From NCBI GenBank assembly GCA_964291335.2, contig OZ219748.1, positions 2,687,836 to 2,751,835 of the forward strand: a stretch of DNA of 64,000 nt, written 5' to 3'. A program made the translations under genes and the position numbers. The notes below the pieces were generated by a model. The model was not told where the DNA came from. It saw nothing but the letters and a program-made list of their open reading frames with translations, and did not search any database. Source of the stretch: G964291335 sp964291335. GTDB taxonomy: Bacteria > Chloroflexota > Dehalococcoidia > Lucifugimonadales > UBA3495. Shown here piece after piece: positions 1-8,789 of the stretch; within the stretch, counting starts at the first letter, position 1, and each line of letters opens with the position of its first letter.

Positions 1-2
1 CG

Positions 3-200
3 ACCTACGCCCCGGAAATAACCCTGCTGCCCGGCTCAGGGCGGATCCACCAGCTGCGCCGGAACCCTGATCGTTCCGTAACCATCACCACCAGCGCCAT
101 CACGCCATCAAGCTACACCGACATTTTCAGCGTCATGATGGGATTCACCCCCGAAGCCATCGCCGAGTTTCACCGGCTCATTGACCGGACAACGGAATAA
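3..200 (+). CDS. C-terminal fragment of an unrecognised protein
   Basis: An open frame enters from the left edge and ends at TAA 198-200, giving 65 residues with no stop. Its composition matches the neighbouring genes, with C-ending codons and acidic and Arg residues near the end. The start lies outside the window. No family is recognised from this tail. It is followed by a 150-base gap with no obvious terminator before the DruA-like gene. Confidence 0.6.
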   Translation, partial: TYAPEITLLPGSGRIHQLRRNPDRSVTITTSAITPSSYTDIFSVMMGFTPEAIAEFHRLIDRTTE

Positions 201-351
201 CCAGCCTCCCTTCCCGAACTGTGTAAAGTCCGGCGATTACCCGCCGGACTTTTGATTTCCACTCACCTACCTACACGTGAAACATACCCGCCAACCCCCG
301 GCTCACACGACCAATTAAAATAAACCCCGCCACCCGCGCGATCCGAACCGG

Positions 352-1521
352 ATGAGAAATGAAATGACCATACCCGCCGGGAACCGAAACGCCCTCATCG
401 CCCCCGATTCAGGAACTCCACTGGCCGACTGCATCAGAGCGGCCAATGCCGGGATGGCCCAGATGAAAGCGCAGGGACAGTTCCGGGAAATGCACCGGAA
501 AGCGCGGGAAGCCGGCCTCCGTGAAGCGCAGCCCTGGATTCAAAAAGCCTGGGCCAGGCATTCCCACTGGTTCGCCGACGGCAAAGACGTCGACCCGGAG
601 AAAATCACTCCCGAGCTCATACCGGTCCAGACAACCCAGGAAAAAGACCTGTTCCGCCTGGCACGCTACACGTGGTCATTACCCTACTCCCGGGGCTACG
701 GCCGGCGACTGCGCTTCCTGATCGTGGACCGGGAACACCATGCCCTCATGGGTCTGCTGGGCCTGCAATCGGCTCCGATCAACTTCCCGCCCAGAGACCG
801 GGAAATCACCTACCCGGAAGGCCGAAAGGTCGAGCTGGTCAACCAGACCCTGGACGCCTTCACGCTGGGAGCAACGCCGCCATACAATCATCTACTTGGC
901 GGCAAACTGGTAGTCTGCGCCGCCGCCAGCCAGGAAGTAGTAGACGCCTATCGGGAAAAGTACGCCGGCGCCACCACCTGGCTCGACGGCAAAACACTGC
1001 CGGCGCACCTAGTTATGATCACCACCACCAGCGCCTTCGGCCGCAGCAGTATCTATAACCGGGTTTCGTACCGGGAACCCGACACCGGCAAACTTCGCCG
1101 GATCGCCGTACCACTGGGCTATACCAAAGGCTACGGCAGCTTTCACCTGCAGGACCTTTACCAGGACATCAAAACGTTTCTGCTGAAGCGGGGGTACGAT
1201 GCCAATCGAGGATTCGGCCGCGGTCCGAAGCCGGTCTGGCAGAACATCAGCAGAACCCTCACCATCCTGGGTATGAACAACGAGGAATTGCACCACGGCA
1301 TCCTCCGCCAGGCCTGGAGCATCCCGCTGGCCGGAAACGCCTGGGAATATCTCAGTGGCGAAGCCCCGGAACCGGACTACTACGACATCCCCTTTCAACA
1401 GCTGGCCGAATGGTGGAAAGAAAGGTGGCTGCTGCCCCGCGCCGGGCGCATCCGGGACTGGCAGGACTGGAACCGGGAGAATATTCCGGAGTCAATCATC
1501 GTAAAAGGAGAACCGCCATGA
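352..1521 (+). CDS. DruA-like protein (DUF4338), stand-alone
   Basis: Protein of 389 aa. Residues about 120-330 follow the DUF4338/DruA pattern: LMGLLGLQSAP, then VNQTLDAFTLGATPPYN, LLGGKLVVCAA, an ITTTSAFGRSSIYNRV segment, GYTKGYGSFHL, and a late GFGRGPKPVWQNISRTL stretch. DruA is the signature protein of the Druantia anti-phage system, where it acts with the large helicase-like DruE. No DruE or other Dru gene lies in the window, so an antiviral role for this solo copy is inference. The start is 352, or 364 (also ATG); neither has a strong RBS. It ends ATGA-coupled to the next small gene. Confidence 0.8.
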   Translation: MRNEMTIPAGNRNALIAPDSGTPLADCIRAANAGMAQMKAQGQFREMHRKAREAGLREAQPWIQKAWARHSHWFADGKDVDPEKITPELIPVQTTQEKDLFRLARYTWSLPYSRGYGRRLRFLIVDREHHALMGLLGLQSAPINFPPRDREITYPEGRKVELVNQTLDAFTLGATPPYNHLLGGKLVVCAAASQEVVDAYREKYAGATTWLDGKTLPAHLVMITTTSAFGRSSIYNRVSYREPDTGKLRRIAVPLGYTKGYGSFHLQDLYQDIKTFLLKRGYDANRGFGRGPKPVWQNISRTLTILGMNNEELHHGILRQAWSIPLAGNAWEYLSGEAPEPDYYDIPFQQLAEWWKERWLLPRAGRIRDWQDWNRENIPESIIVKGEPP

Positions 1522-1673
1522 CCACCGGCTGGCGGGCCGGCCGGGACGCCCGGCGGCCCCACACCCGAAAACTGCTGAAGCGGCATCCGCCGGGACTGAG
1601 GCTTTCCAGGAAACGGCGTCAGGCAGTAAAAGACGCCATGCGCGCCCTCAGGCTGAAAGGCGTGCTGAAATAG
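1518..1673 (+). CDS. Small basic protein coupled to the DruA-like gene
   Basis: 51 aa, very rich in Arg and Lys (RRPHTRKLLKRHPPG and a basic helix after it). The start ATG overlaps the stop of the DruA-like gene as ATGA, and an AAAGGAG site lies 8 bases upstream at 1503-1509, so translational coupling is likely. The charge suggests nucleic-acid binding, but no family is recognised. It could be a co-factor of the upstream protein. Confidence 0.6.
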   Translation: MTTGWRAGRDARRPHTRKLLKRHPPGLRLSRKRRQAVKDAMRALRLKGVLK

Positions 1674-1720
1674 CCCACGCCCGACCGCCGCCATATACCC
1701 CCAAGGTCGTTAACCCCCCG

Positions 1721-1760
1721 CAAAACGCCGCTCAGGGCGAAATAGAGGCACTTCCCGACA
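1721..1760 (+). repeat. Short dispersed repeat (copy 1 of 5)
   Basis: A ~40-base motif centred on CTCAGGGCGAAATA, preceded by AAAAC-G-C and followed by an AGGCA-like box. Related copies are at 5166-5208 and 23621-23662 (same strand) and, inverted, in both units of the 130-bp tandem repeat at 41011-41055 and 41141-41185. All copies are intergenic. Confidence 0.6.
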
Positions 1761-1902
1761 ACCCCCCGACCTGGCTGAAGTCCCCGTCGTCCGCCACGTC
1801 GGAGAAACTGACTGCCTCCCATCCCGCGAAAAACCCACCGCCGGGCGACCACCGTCGGGGGAAAATCCGTCCCGGGAACCACGCCGGCGACCCCCCCCTG
1901 AC

Positions 1903-2280
1903 GGCAAAAAATAGCGATTTCCCCTTACGTGAGGGAAAAACAGGGGGTATAAAATTTTGCATTAGATCCCGCTATTTCGTTAAATCGTTAAATGTTCTAA
2001 TTTTGGACGATGAATTTATATCTGAAAAAGGGGGAAATTAGAACGGATTTCATTTAACGAGAAAATTTGCTTCGTTAAATGGTTAAATATCCCTATGTCT
2101 GCCGCGACCTTGTGGTGAATTCGTAGATCCTTAAATCTTTCCCATGTAAGGGAAAAGGCCAAATTTTGCCCGAAAGGTGGGCTGGTTTCGTAATTTCCAA
2201 AGCCCCCAAAAGAGCTGAAATGGACAAAATGACCCCGGATCGCAAGCAAAAAAGCCCCAAAAACCGTGGATCCGGCGGCC
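1903..2280 (+). repeat. R element, copy 1 (378 bp, AT-rich)
   Basis: This is the first of five dispersed copies (also 2909-3286, 23709-24006, 43643-44019, 44744-45120), all in the same orientation. It is an AT-rich island in GC-rich DNA. Inside are two related palindromes at 1918-1938 and 2138-2155 (TTTCCCATGTAAGGGAAA), five GTTAAAT/ATTTAAC boxes (1979, 1987, 2052, 2074, 2082), and an inverted pair GTTCTAATTT (1994-2003) / AAATTAGAAC (2035-2044) that could form a hairpin. It ends just after a conserved mini-ORF start, ATGGACAAAATGACC at 2220. ORFs reading through it are not conserved. Iteron, centromere-like or operator function is inferred. Confidence 0.85.
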
Positions 2281-2908
2281 TGCCGGCAGCGCCCGGGGGC
2301 AAACAGTTCCGCCCGGTGAAAACCGGCAGCCGTGAACCCCGGCGGATCCGCCCCTGGACCGGAAACGGAAACGGCAAAACCGGCCGCGCCGCGCCGTCGG
2401 GCAGAACCCGGGCAGAACCCGGCAAAGATCCCAAGAGCATGCCAGGCCGGCAGCATCCGCCAGAACCCTGGCCGCCGGCCAAGCCCCGGAAAACTGCCCT
2501 CCGGCGATTTAAGGGCATAGCCAACCCCTCAGAGATATTTCACCCCCTGACCCGGGAAAACCGCCGGAGCGCCAGCCGGCGCCTGGGGACCCAGGCGGAA
2601 CCGCCCGCCCGGGCCGGTCAGCAAAAACCGGAGACCCAACAACTCACCCATGACCTGACCGCTGAAAACCGGCGACCCGAAACGCACCCCCCCCCCCCCC
2701 GGCCAGATCACCGGCAGCAACACTTCAACCGCCCGGGGAAACACCCCAAACAAATTTATCCCCAGTCAGGCAGCCACCGGCGCAGCCGCCACAACTCCAC
2801 TAGGGGAGGAAATGCCCTCCACAAAATCGGCCGGAAGTCCCTGGGGACCCCCCGCCGGATCCGACCGCCGACGCCGCCCCCCGGAACCACGCCGGAGACC
2901 CCCCTGCC
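2281..2908. other. Gene-poor GC-rich spacer
   Basis: No credible gene is seen between R copies 1 and 2. The frame continuing from the R mini-ORF is rich in Pro and Arg and looks fortuitous. The spacer holds the C14 tract and ends in CCGGAGACC-like sequence that also precedes R copies 4 and 5. Confidence 0.5.
2687..2700 (+). repeat. Poly-C tract, 14 bases
   Basis: An uninterrupted run of 14 C in an intergenic spacer. It is one of three long C runs in the window (also 15 at 32131 and 23 at 62202). No start codon or gene is obviously controlled by this one. Confidence 0.95.
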
Positions 2909-3286
2909 GGCAAAAAATAGCGATTTCCCCTTACGTGAGAGAAGAACAGGGGGTATGAAATTTTGCATTAGATCCCGCTATTTCGTTAAATCGTTAAATG
3001 TTCTAATTTTGGACGATGAATTTATATCTGAAAAAGAGGGAAATTAGAACGGAATTCATTTAACGAGAAAAATCGGTTCATTAAATGGTTAAATATCCCT
3101 ATGTCTGCCGCGACCCTGTAGTGAATTCGTAAATACTCAAATCTTTCCCATGTAAGGGAAAAGGCCAGATTTTGCCCGGAAGGTGCGCCGGTTTCGTAAT
3201 TTCCAGCGCCCGGAAAAGGGCTGAAATGGACAAAATGACCCCTAATCGCAAGCATAAATGCCCCAAAAACTGTGGATCCGGCGGCC
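2909..3286 (+). repeat. R element, copy 2 (378 bp)
   Basis: Near-identical to copy 1, with the same paired TTTCCC...GGGAAA palindromes, GTTAAAT boxes and GTTCTAATTT/AAATTAGAAC arms. One box reads CATTAAAT instead of CGTTAAAT. The mini-ORF start (ATG at 3227) is retained with KHKCPKNCGSGG downstream. It lies about 1.0 kb after copy 1 in direct orientation. Confidence 0.85.
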
Positions 3287-3373
3287 CTGCGGCCCCGCCC
3301 GGCAAAGCCCGGCAAAACACCCATGCCAGTGCTAAAATAAGCCGGCAAAACCGCCCGACGGAAAGAGAGAACA

Positions 3374-3763
3374 ATGACCAATCCCGAACCGACCCCCTGC
3401 CACCTGAGCGACCGAACCGGCTGCCACCGGCCCGCCAAATACTGCGTCGAACTGGACGGGCATGCCATAATGCTCTGCCCAAAGCATGCCAGGCCCTACC
3501 CCCGTCGAACCGCCGGACCGCCGGAATCCCCCCCTGGCGGTGGAATATGCCTGCCGGCAAGCTGAAACCGTCAGCCTGTCCGTCGGCATCCCCCGCGCCA
3601 CCGACGACACCTTCCGGCCCCTGTGCGCCCGGGAAAGTTTCAGCGCATCGGAAGCGCTGCGCGCCTACTGTACTTAATTGAACCAATCGATGATTACATC
3701 CGGCAGATGCTGGCGATGCCGCCGCCCGGCGCCGCGCAGCGGCATCCCGGCAAACAGCCATAA
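3374..3763 (+). pseudogene. Frameshifted Cys/His-rich (zinc-finger-like) small protein
   Basis: The start ATG has a GAAAGAGAG site just upstream. The first ~39 residues carry a Cys/His cluster (CHLSDRTGCHRPAKYC ... LCPKH), typical of a zinc-binding fold. The frame then runs into low-complexity sequence and stops at 3565. Reading one base fewer at the C7 run (3528-3534) restores a sensible frame (LAVEYACRQAETVSL ... EALRAYC), and a second shift near 3674 restores IEPIDDYIRQMLAMPPPG ending at TAA 3761-3763. The intact protein would be about 130 aa. Decay or homopolymer error are both possible. Confidence 0.55.
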
Positions 3764-3819
3764 GCCCCCCGGCCCCGACGGAGCCGAAGCAACGGAAAAC
3801 CGAACCCCCACAAAGTAAA

Positions 3820-4145
3820 ACCGCTGTGAACCCGGAAATCGAAAACTCCATATCGCTGCAAATCCGAAATACTGCAACGCTTAACCGCTGTAAACTCCGG
3901 AACTAAAAACTCCATATCGCTCCGAATCCCGGACACTGAAACGCCGCACTGTTGTGAACCCCTGGCATGAAAGCCCTGTATCCCCACAAAACTGAAACAC
4001 TGCGCCGCGTGGCTGCTGTGAACCCGGAAATCAAAAACTTCATATCTCCATAAACCTGAAACACTGCAACGCCTGACGGCTGTGAATCCAAAGATTTAAA
4101 ACACCCCAGATCCATAAACCCGAACCATTGCAATGCCCAACCGCC
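3820..4145 (+). repeat. Degenerate ~63-bp tandem repeat, about five units
   Basis: Units share CTGTGAACCCGGAAATC, AAAACTCCATATCGCT and AACACTGCAACGC blocks in the same order, repeating about every 63-66 bases. Copies drift but stay aligned to about 4145, and weaker echoes (AACTCCATAGCTCCATAAC) continue to about 4335. All frames are broken by the unit drift, so this is not coding. The role is unknown. Confidence 0.7.
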
Positions 4146-4463
4146 GAACCACTCCAACTCCACAGCTTGAAAGCTCTACATCCCAGGAAACCTGCGGAAC
4201 AAGACTCTTATTCACCCACAACTTATTGCATACCCAAAACCGGAAACCAGGAAATCCGAAACTCCCTGACGCTGAAAATCCAAAAGCGCAAAAATCCGCC
4301 AATGAAAAACTCCATAGCTCCATAACTCCGTAACTTTCGTAACCCGAACCGCCCCCCGGCGCCGTAAAACCCCGGCAGCCGACGGTCGGCAATAATTGCC
4401 CAATCAGGGCCCGCCCCTTTCCAAAAACGGCGCGGGCCGAACTACATCCCCGGAAGCAGCGCC

Positions 4464-4673
4464 ATGTCCGACACCCGTATCGTAACCAGGGAACGGATCC
4501 GGGAGATGATCGACAACCGGGAAGTTCAGTCCCCGGGACAGGCAGACATCCGCCAGCGGAACGCAACGGACCTGCTCCGCGCCCACGACGAGTTCATCGC
4601 CCGGTCAAACTACCTGACCACCCGGGTTTTCAATTCCCCCCTGAAAGACCAGTTCCGGAAACCCCAAAGCTGA
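4464..4673 (+). CDS. Small hypothetical protein
   Basis: 69 aa, charged and probably helical (RIVTRERIREMIDNREVQ ... LLRAHDEFIARSNYL). An AGCAGC-containing leader precedes the ATG without a strong RBS. It lies 27 bases upstream of the SLOG gene in the same direction, so the two may be co-transcribed. No family is recognised. Confidence 0.6.
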   Translation: MSDTRIVTRERIREMIDNREVQSPGQADIRQRNATDLLRAHDEFIARSNYLTTRVFNSPLKDQFRKPQS

Positions 4674-4700
4674 AACTGATTCCCCGGCAGGAGCATTCCC

Positions 4701-5084
4701 GTGAAAGTCCTCATCTGCGGCGGCCGAGACTACAACAACTTCGCATCCTTCACGGAAACCCTTGACCGACTCCATAACCGGCACAACTTCCAACTGGTCA
4801 TCCATGGCGCGGCCAGAGGCGCCGATTCCCTTGCCGACCAATGGGCCAAATCCCGCAATATCCCGGTCCGAACCTACCCGGCCCGCTGGCGGTCCCACAG
4901 CCCCGATTGTTCCCCCGCCTGCCGGGGCCGGGACTACTGCCGTTCCGCCGGATTCCGCCGCAACCGGCAGATGCTGGAAGAATCCCGCCCCGACCTGGTG
5001 ATCGCCTTTCCCGGCGGCCCCGGCACCCGGGACATGATCCACCGGGCAAAACAGGCCGGCCTGAAAGTGAATACAATTACCTGA
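4701..5084 (+). CDS. SLOG-fold protein, YspA/YpsA-related (DUF2493)
   Basis: 127 aa with a GTG start and CAGGAG site 8 bases upstream. Residues 1-15 read MKVLICGGRDYNN, the GGRDY hallmark of DUF2493. HGAARGADSLADQWA (about residues 35-50) is the second SLOG motif, and VIAFPGGPGTRDM (about 100-112) the third, nucleotide-facing loop. Family members are Rossmann-like and thought to bind nucleotides; several occur in phages and plasmids. The exact ligand is unknown. A Cys-rich insert (CSPACRGRDYC) between the second and third motifs is common in the phage-type branch. Confidence 0.85.
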   Translation: MKVLICGGRDYNNFASFTETLDRLHNRHNFQLVIHGAARGADSLADQWAKSRNIPVRTYPARWRSHSPDCSPACRGRDYCRSAGFRRNRQMLEESRPDLVIAFPGGPGTRDMIHRAKQAGLKVNTIT

Positions 5085-5165
5085 CCGCCCCGGAAAACCC
5101 CGTCAGAACCGATTTAAGGCCGCCTTTACCGGCTCAAGGGGAAATCCCGGACCGGGGACAAAAGC

Positions 5166-5208
5166 CCGGAAAACGGCTCTCAGCGCGAAATAAGGCCATT
5201 CCCGGACA
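5166..5208 (+). repeat. Short dispersed repeat (copy 2)
   Basis: Contains GGCTCTCAGCGCGAAATAAG followed by GCCATTCCCGGACAAC. It closely matches the motif at 1721-1760 and lies just upstream of the next gene's AGGAG site. Confidence 0.6.
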
Positions 5209-5237
5209 ACGCCCAACCCGCCCCCCAGGAGAACGCC

Positions 5238-5561
5238 ATGACCATGGATAACACCGGGCATACCACCCTCAAAACGGCAGCGCAGGACGGACATATGCTG
5301 ACCTGTGAGGAACGAACCGGCATCCACGGCCGGCCCTACCGGCACACCACCATGACCTGCCCCGCCGACGGCGATATGCACCATCACGGCCACTGCCGCT
5401 GGTCCTGCTCCCACGGCAACTGGTTCGTCAGCCACCAGTCAGCCAAAGACCACCCGGCCATCCGGCGCATGGAACCCCATACCCCGCCGGAACAAACGGC
5501 CCAATCCGACCCCGACCCTGCTGCGCCGGTCGATACCCAACGGCAGCAGACCCTGTTTTAA
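5238..5561 (+). CDS. Small Cys/His protein, paralogue of the gene at 29270
   Basis: 107 aa with CCAGGAGAACGCC before the ATG. The core CPADGDMHHHGHCRWSC followed by SHGNWFVS matches CPADGAMQYHG ... SCQHGHWMVS in the protein at 29270-29674, so the two are paralogues. Paired Cys and His suggest a small metal-binding fold. The N-terminal stretch (LKTAAQDGHMLTCEERTG) is probably a leading strand pair. The tail is polar and likely disordered. No known family. Confidence 0.7.
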   Translation: MTMDNTGHTTLKTAAQDGHMLTCEERTGIHGRPYRHTTMTCPADGDMHHHGHCRWSCSHGNWFVSHQSAKDHPAIRRMEPHTPPEQTAQSDPDPAAPVDTQRQQTLF

Positions 5562-5709
5562 CTCCGCACCCATACCGGGAGCGGAAAGAAATCGCACCAA
5601 CGAAAACAATGGAAAAGACCGGCCCCCCGCTGTGTACTCAAACCGATGAAACGCAGCCGGAGACATCATCAAAATCACCCACCAAAACAAACAACCAGGA
5701 GCAAACAAC

Positions 5710-5916
5710 ATGACCATCACCCTCACCCCCGACTGGCACGAAGTACACCGCGCCGAAAAACGATGTCCCGGCGTGCCTTACGAACCCTGGAAAATAATTC
5801 GGGAATGCGCCGATACAATCCGGGAAACCTGCATGAATACCCCGGATACGGACGAGGTAATCGAAACCCTGAACAATCTGGCTCATATACTTCGCTCGGG
5901 AATAGCTCCCAGGTAA
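5710..5916 (+). CDS. Small hypothetical protein
   Basis: 68 aa, preceded by CCAGGAGCAAACAAC. The sequence is amphipathic with two Cys (RCPGVPYEPWKIIREC and TCMNTPDTDEVIETL), probably all-helical. It stands alone, with over 140 bases on either side. No family is recognised. Confidence 0.65.
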   Translation: MTITLTPDWHEVHRAEKRCPGVPYEPWKIIRECADTIRETCMNTPDTDEVIETLNNLAHILRSGIAPR

Positions 5917-6058
5917 CCGGGCCAGGACAAACATGTTCCGGAATGTGAAATGCGGTTGAAACCCGCATTTGAAGCGGAAATCCGACTGAGCAACGGAAAC
6001 ATAACGCAGTTGCTTACGACAACCACAAGAATATAAGCTTGCCCGGTCCCAAAATGAC

Positions 6059-6125
6059 GGCAAAAAGAAACGTCCCCGGTGAAGGGGACGTCGGGCCAGC
6101 GGCACTGCCCGCTGGGGGGATAATA
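6059..6125 (+). repeat. Left inverted repeat of a small cassette
   Basis: About 67 bases that recur inverted at 6512-6580. It contains two hairpins: ACGTCCCC ... GGGGACGT, and a second GC-rich one around GGGCCAGCGGCACTGCCCGC, then GGGGGGATAAT. The pair brackets one ORF (6223-6495), like the ends of a small non-autonomous element. Confidence 0.75.
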
Positions 6126-6222
6126 AAATCCTACAAAGGCACACTTGGTATGTCAACATCCTCTCACAACAACATTCATACTGCCAGGCCAATCGCCGCA
6201 CCCAGGCAAAAGGAGCAAGCCG

Positions 6223-6495
6223 ATGGCAGCAGAACCGGACCTGACCCTGGAACAAGCCCAGGAACTCACCCCCAACCTGGACCACATGGCAAAGGGAATC
6301 CGGGGATTCGAACAATACGACAAATCCCCGGACGGCAGCTATTGCCTGCTGACCCGGTACGCCGGATTCCACCGGAACAGCCAGCCGGAAAAGGCCGTTC
6401 TATTCCATAACGGACAGCCCGTTCAATTCTGGCGAAGCGGCAACGGCCTGATGCAGCCCTGCAGCCGGCTAACCCGGGAGTGGGGCACACCATAG
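6223..6495 (+). CDS. Hypothetical protein inside the inverted-repeat cassette
   Basis: 90 aa, with AAAGGAGCAAGCCG before the ATG. The C-terminal half is rich in aromatic and beta-type residues (YCLLTRYAGFHRNSQ, AVLFHNGQPVQFW). It shows no resemblance to transposases or RNA-guided nucleases and is too short for one. It is the only gene between the two inverted repeats. An upstream ORF extension to 6145 lacks an RBS. Confidence 0.65.
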   Translation: MAAEPDLTLEQAQELTPNLDHMAKGIRGFEQYDKSPDGSYCLLTRYAGFHRNSQPEKAVLFHNGQPVQFWRSGNGLMQPCSRLTREWGTP

Positions 6496-6511
6496 CCCGG
6501 CTGTGCAGCCA

Positions 6512-6580
6512 TATTATCCCCCCATCGGGCAGCGCCGATGGCCCGACGTCCCCGGTTATCCGGGGACGTTTCTTTCTGCC
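6512..6580 (-). repeat. Right inverted repeat of the small cassette
   Basis: Reverse complement of the left arm with a few differences. Its own hairpin is better: ACGTCCCCGG TTAT CCGGGGACGT. It is followed by the RadC-family gene. The hairpin might also serve as a bidirectional terminator, but no clean T run follows. Confidence 0.75.
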
Positions 6581-6649
6581 ATCGCAGATCAAATCCCGGA
6601 CACTCCCGCCAGCGCTTAATCACACCCCCAGGAGACGCGCCGACCGCCA

Positions 6650-7315
6650 ATGACCGTAAAACACAAGGACCGGAAATCAACCCCCACCGCCCGCCTTGCC
6701 ATCTGGGAAACTCCCGCTCATTACCTGACCGACCAGCAGCTGCTGGAAGGCCTGCTGAATCTACCCCCCGACCGGGCCGCCGCCCTGCTGAGCCGACAAT
6801 CTCTTTACGCCATGCGCGGCAATACCGCCAGCGAACTTGCCGCCCGGCACGACCTGAACCGGCAGCAGGCCCTGACCCTCTACTGCGCCATATCCCTCGC
6901 CAACCGCTTCAGGAAAAACCGCAGCCGCCGGAAGAGTATATGCTCACCGGATGCCGCCGCCGGATTGTTCCGGCCCCGAATGGAAGGACTGCCCCAGGAG
7001 GAAATCCACGTAATGTCCCTGAACACCCGCAACCACGTGATGGAAATCCGGCAGATCTACCGGGGCAACGTAAACTCAAGCCACGTGCGACCGGCTGAAG
7101 TGCTGCGACCGGCGGTACTGCTGAACGCGCCGGCGATCATCATGGCGCACAACCATCCGTCCGGAGACCCGACCCCATCGCCGGAAGACGCATCAGTAAC
7201 GCGGAGCATCCGCAACGCCGGCAGAATGATTGAAATTCAGCTGCTGGACCACATCATCATCGGCAGCAACGGCCGGTTCATCAGCATGAACAAGGAAAAA
7301 CGGGGCTTCGAATAA
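6650..7315 (+). CDS. radC: RadC-family JAB-domain protein
   Basis: 221 aa. The C-terminal half is the RadC/JAB metalloprotease-like domain: Glu in QEEIHVMSL, then AHNHPSGDPTPSPEDA carrying the H-x-H-x(8)-D metal site, and LDHIIIGSNG. The N-terminal ~95 residues hold helix-hairpin-like and helical segments usual for RadC. Copies on mobile elements are common. Despite the name, a DNA-repair role is not established; it may be a deubiquitinase-fold hydrolase. A ubiquitin-like operon lies 5 kb downstream but is not in the same transcription unit. Confidence 0.9.
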   Translation: MTVKHKDRKSTPTARLAIWETPAHYLTDQQLLEGLLNLPPDRAAALLSRQSLYAMRGNTASELAARHDLNRQQALTLYCAISLANRFRKNRSRRKSICSPDAAAGLFRPRMEGLPQEEIHVMSLNTRNHVMEIRQIYRGNVNSSHVRPAEVLRPAVLLNAPAIIMAHNHPSGDPTPSPEDASVTRSIRNAGRMIEIQLLDHIIIGSNGRFISMNKEKRGFE

Positions 7316-7451
7316 CCCGGAAACGCGCTGAGAGCGATTCTCAGCCCCGGTTTCAGGACTCGGCAAAGAACCTGCCGGAACCGGAAAACAGCCCGGAAAT
7401 CGGCCGTCAAAAAAGCAGAGACTACATCCTGACCAGGGAGCAAACCGCACC

Positions 7452-8129
7452 ATGCCTGAAATTCAGCCCGAAGCCCTGACCGCCTTCGCCCGCAGAACCG
7501 GCTTTAACCGGACCGGTCCCTACGGAGATCACGCTTGGATCTACGAAGGTCCCAACCTACCGGAAATCATCATCCCGACGACGAATCGGATTGGCGACTA
7601 CAACCGGGTCGTCGCCCAACTGCTGTCAAGATTCGCCCGGGCCTCCGGTCTGTCCGAATCCGAAACGCGCCGGCAGCTGCTCAACTTCGACCGGGACGTG
7701 GTATCCTTTCATCCCCGGCCGGAAACCGAAGTTCCGACCATCAATCAGGCAGCGGAACTGCTGACCGCCGTCCGGGACCTGCTCGCCGGCGCCAACGCCG
7801 GCCTGGACTGGACCCTGCAGCCGGAACCGGCAGGAATCATTTCACCAACCCTGGAGCAGTCGAACCGGACGGAGGAAACGTCACCCAGAGAAATGACCCG
7901 GCGTTTGTATCGGGGTCTGAGCCAGAACTGCCCGAATTCGGATACCGTATGGGGCGAACCGCCAGTCACCGCCGATTTCCGGCCGGCCCTGACCCGGCTG
8001 ACCGCCATTTTCCCGGCGATAAAAATCCGGTTCGACTGGGCCCTTACCGACCCGGAACCGGCGCCCGGAAACATTTTCCGGTTCTACCGGGACGATGCAG
8101 CAGACCCGCTGCGGCGATTCAACGTCTGA
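7452..8129 (+). CDS. Hypothetical protein, 225 aa
   Basis: The ATG follows a CAGGGAG site 7 bases upstream. Residues about 25-65 read AWIYEGPNLPEIIIPTT ... DYNRVVAQLLSRFARASGL, a small beta-hairpin plus long helix resembling N-terminal segments of widespread unannotated proteins. The C-terminal part has an RFDWALTDPEP strand region. It appears soluble. No catalytic motif is seen. Confidence 0.65.
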   Translation: MPEIQPEALTAFARRTGFNRTGPYGDHAWIYEGPNLPEIIIPTTNRIGDYNRVVAQLLSRFARASGLSESETRRQLLNFDRDVVSFHPRPETEVPTINQAAELLTAVRDLLAGANAGLDWTLQPEPAGIISPTLEQSNRTEETSPREMTRRLYRGLSQNCPNSDTVWGEPPVTADFRPALTRLTAIFPAIKIRFDWALTDPEPAPGNIFRFYRDDAADPLRRFNV

Positions 8130-8300
8130 CGTTGCTTACCGGGTGTTTCCCGGTATAGACTCTAAAAGTAACGCTGTTCAACACTGAAGTTCTCCACAGA
8201 CGTAAACAAAGTTATCCGGACAATCAACTGCTCACGCGAGATATTAGAGCTAAGTCTGATTTTTTCATTACCTCTACCAAAAACCAAAAGAGTAGAGCTT

Positions 8301-8789
8301 TTGACCAACGTTGCTGATGCCGATCCAGCCTTGAATCATGTCTGCACACTGCTCAAACTGATTGAGCAGATTCGCCAGGTCATCGCTCAATCTCAGGGCT
8401 GCGTATTCCACGACGGCATGCACTCCCCTTTATCGGAAGAAATACACTGTCTCATCCCTTCCTATGGACTGGCTGCCGTCCACGCCCTGAAGGAAGCGCT
8501 GAAGAATTGCCGCGGATCTGAGATCAGCGCCGTCGAAGAAATTCTCCGCCAAATCGGTCTGGTTGAAGACGAAGCTACCCACCAATCCCGCCTGGAACTC
8601 CTTGTTGAAATGCTGAAATCATCGGAAGGGGGAGTCCGGGACGCCGCCTTGCTGGGCTTGTCATTCCTGGACGATCCGAAGGCATTGAGTCATCTAATCC
8701 AGGCCCGATCACATGAAACGGAATCCTGGCTGATTGAGAATCTCTCCCAGGTAATTGAACAACTGGAGCAACCCCGCTCCGGTATTTAA
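8301..8789 (+). CDS. HEAT-like helical repeat protein
   Basis: 162 aa from a TTG start with AAAGAGTAGAG upstream; no in-frame ATG lies nearby. The sequence is all-helical, and its C-terminal half (GGVRDAALLGLSFLDDP, then ALSHLIQARSHE) has the look of HEAT/PBS-type repeats. Such repeats usually mediate protein contacts. The AT-richer leader (8130-8300) may hold a promoter, but no clear -35/-10 pair was found. Confidence 0.6.
   Translation: MTNVADADPALNHVCTLLKLIEQIRQVIAQSQGCVFHDGMHSPLSEEIHCLIPSYGLAAVHALKEALKNCRGSEISAVEEILRQIGLVEDEATHQSRLELLVEMLKSSEGGVRDAALLGLSFLDDPKALSHLIQARSHETESWLIENLSQVIEQLEQPRSGI

Noticed and set aside
352..1521. Complete Druantia system
   Set aside because: Only the DruA-like gene is found; no DruE helicase or other Dru gene in the window.
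2166..3047. Long open frame across R copy 1 and the spacer
   Set aside because: Rich in Pro and Arg, no RBS, and the frame is not conserved beside other R copies. It is a shadow of the repeat.
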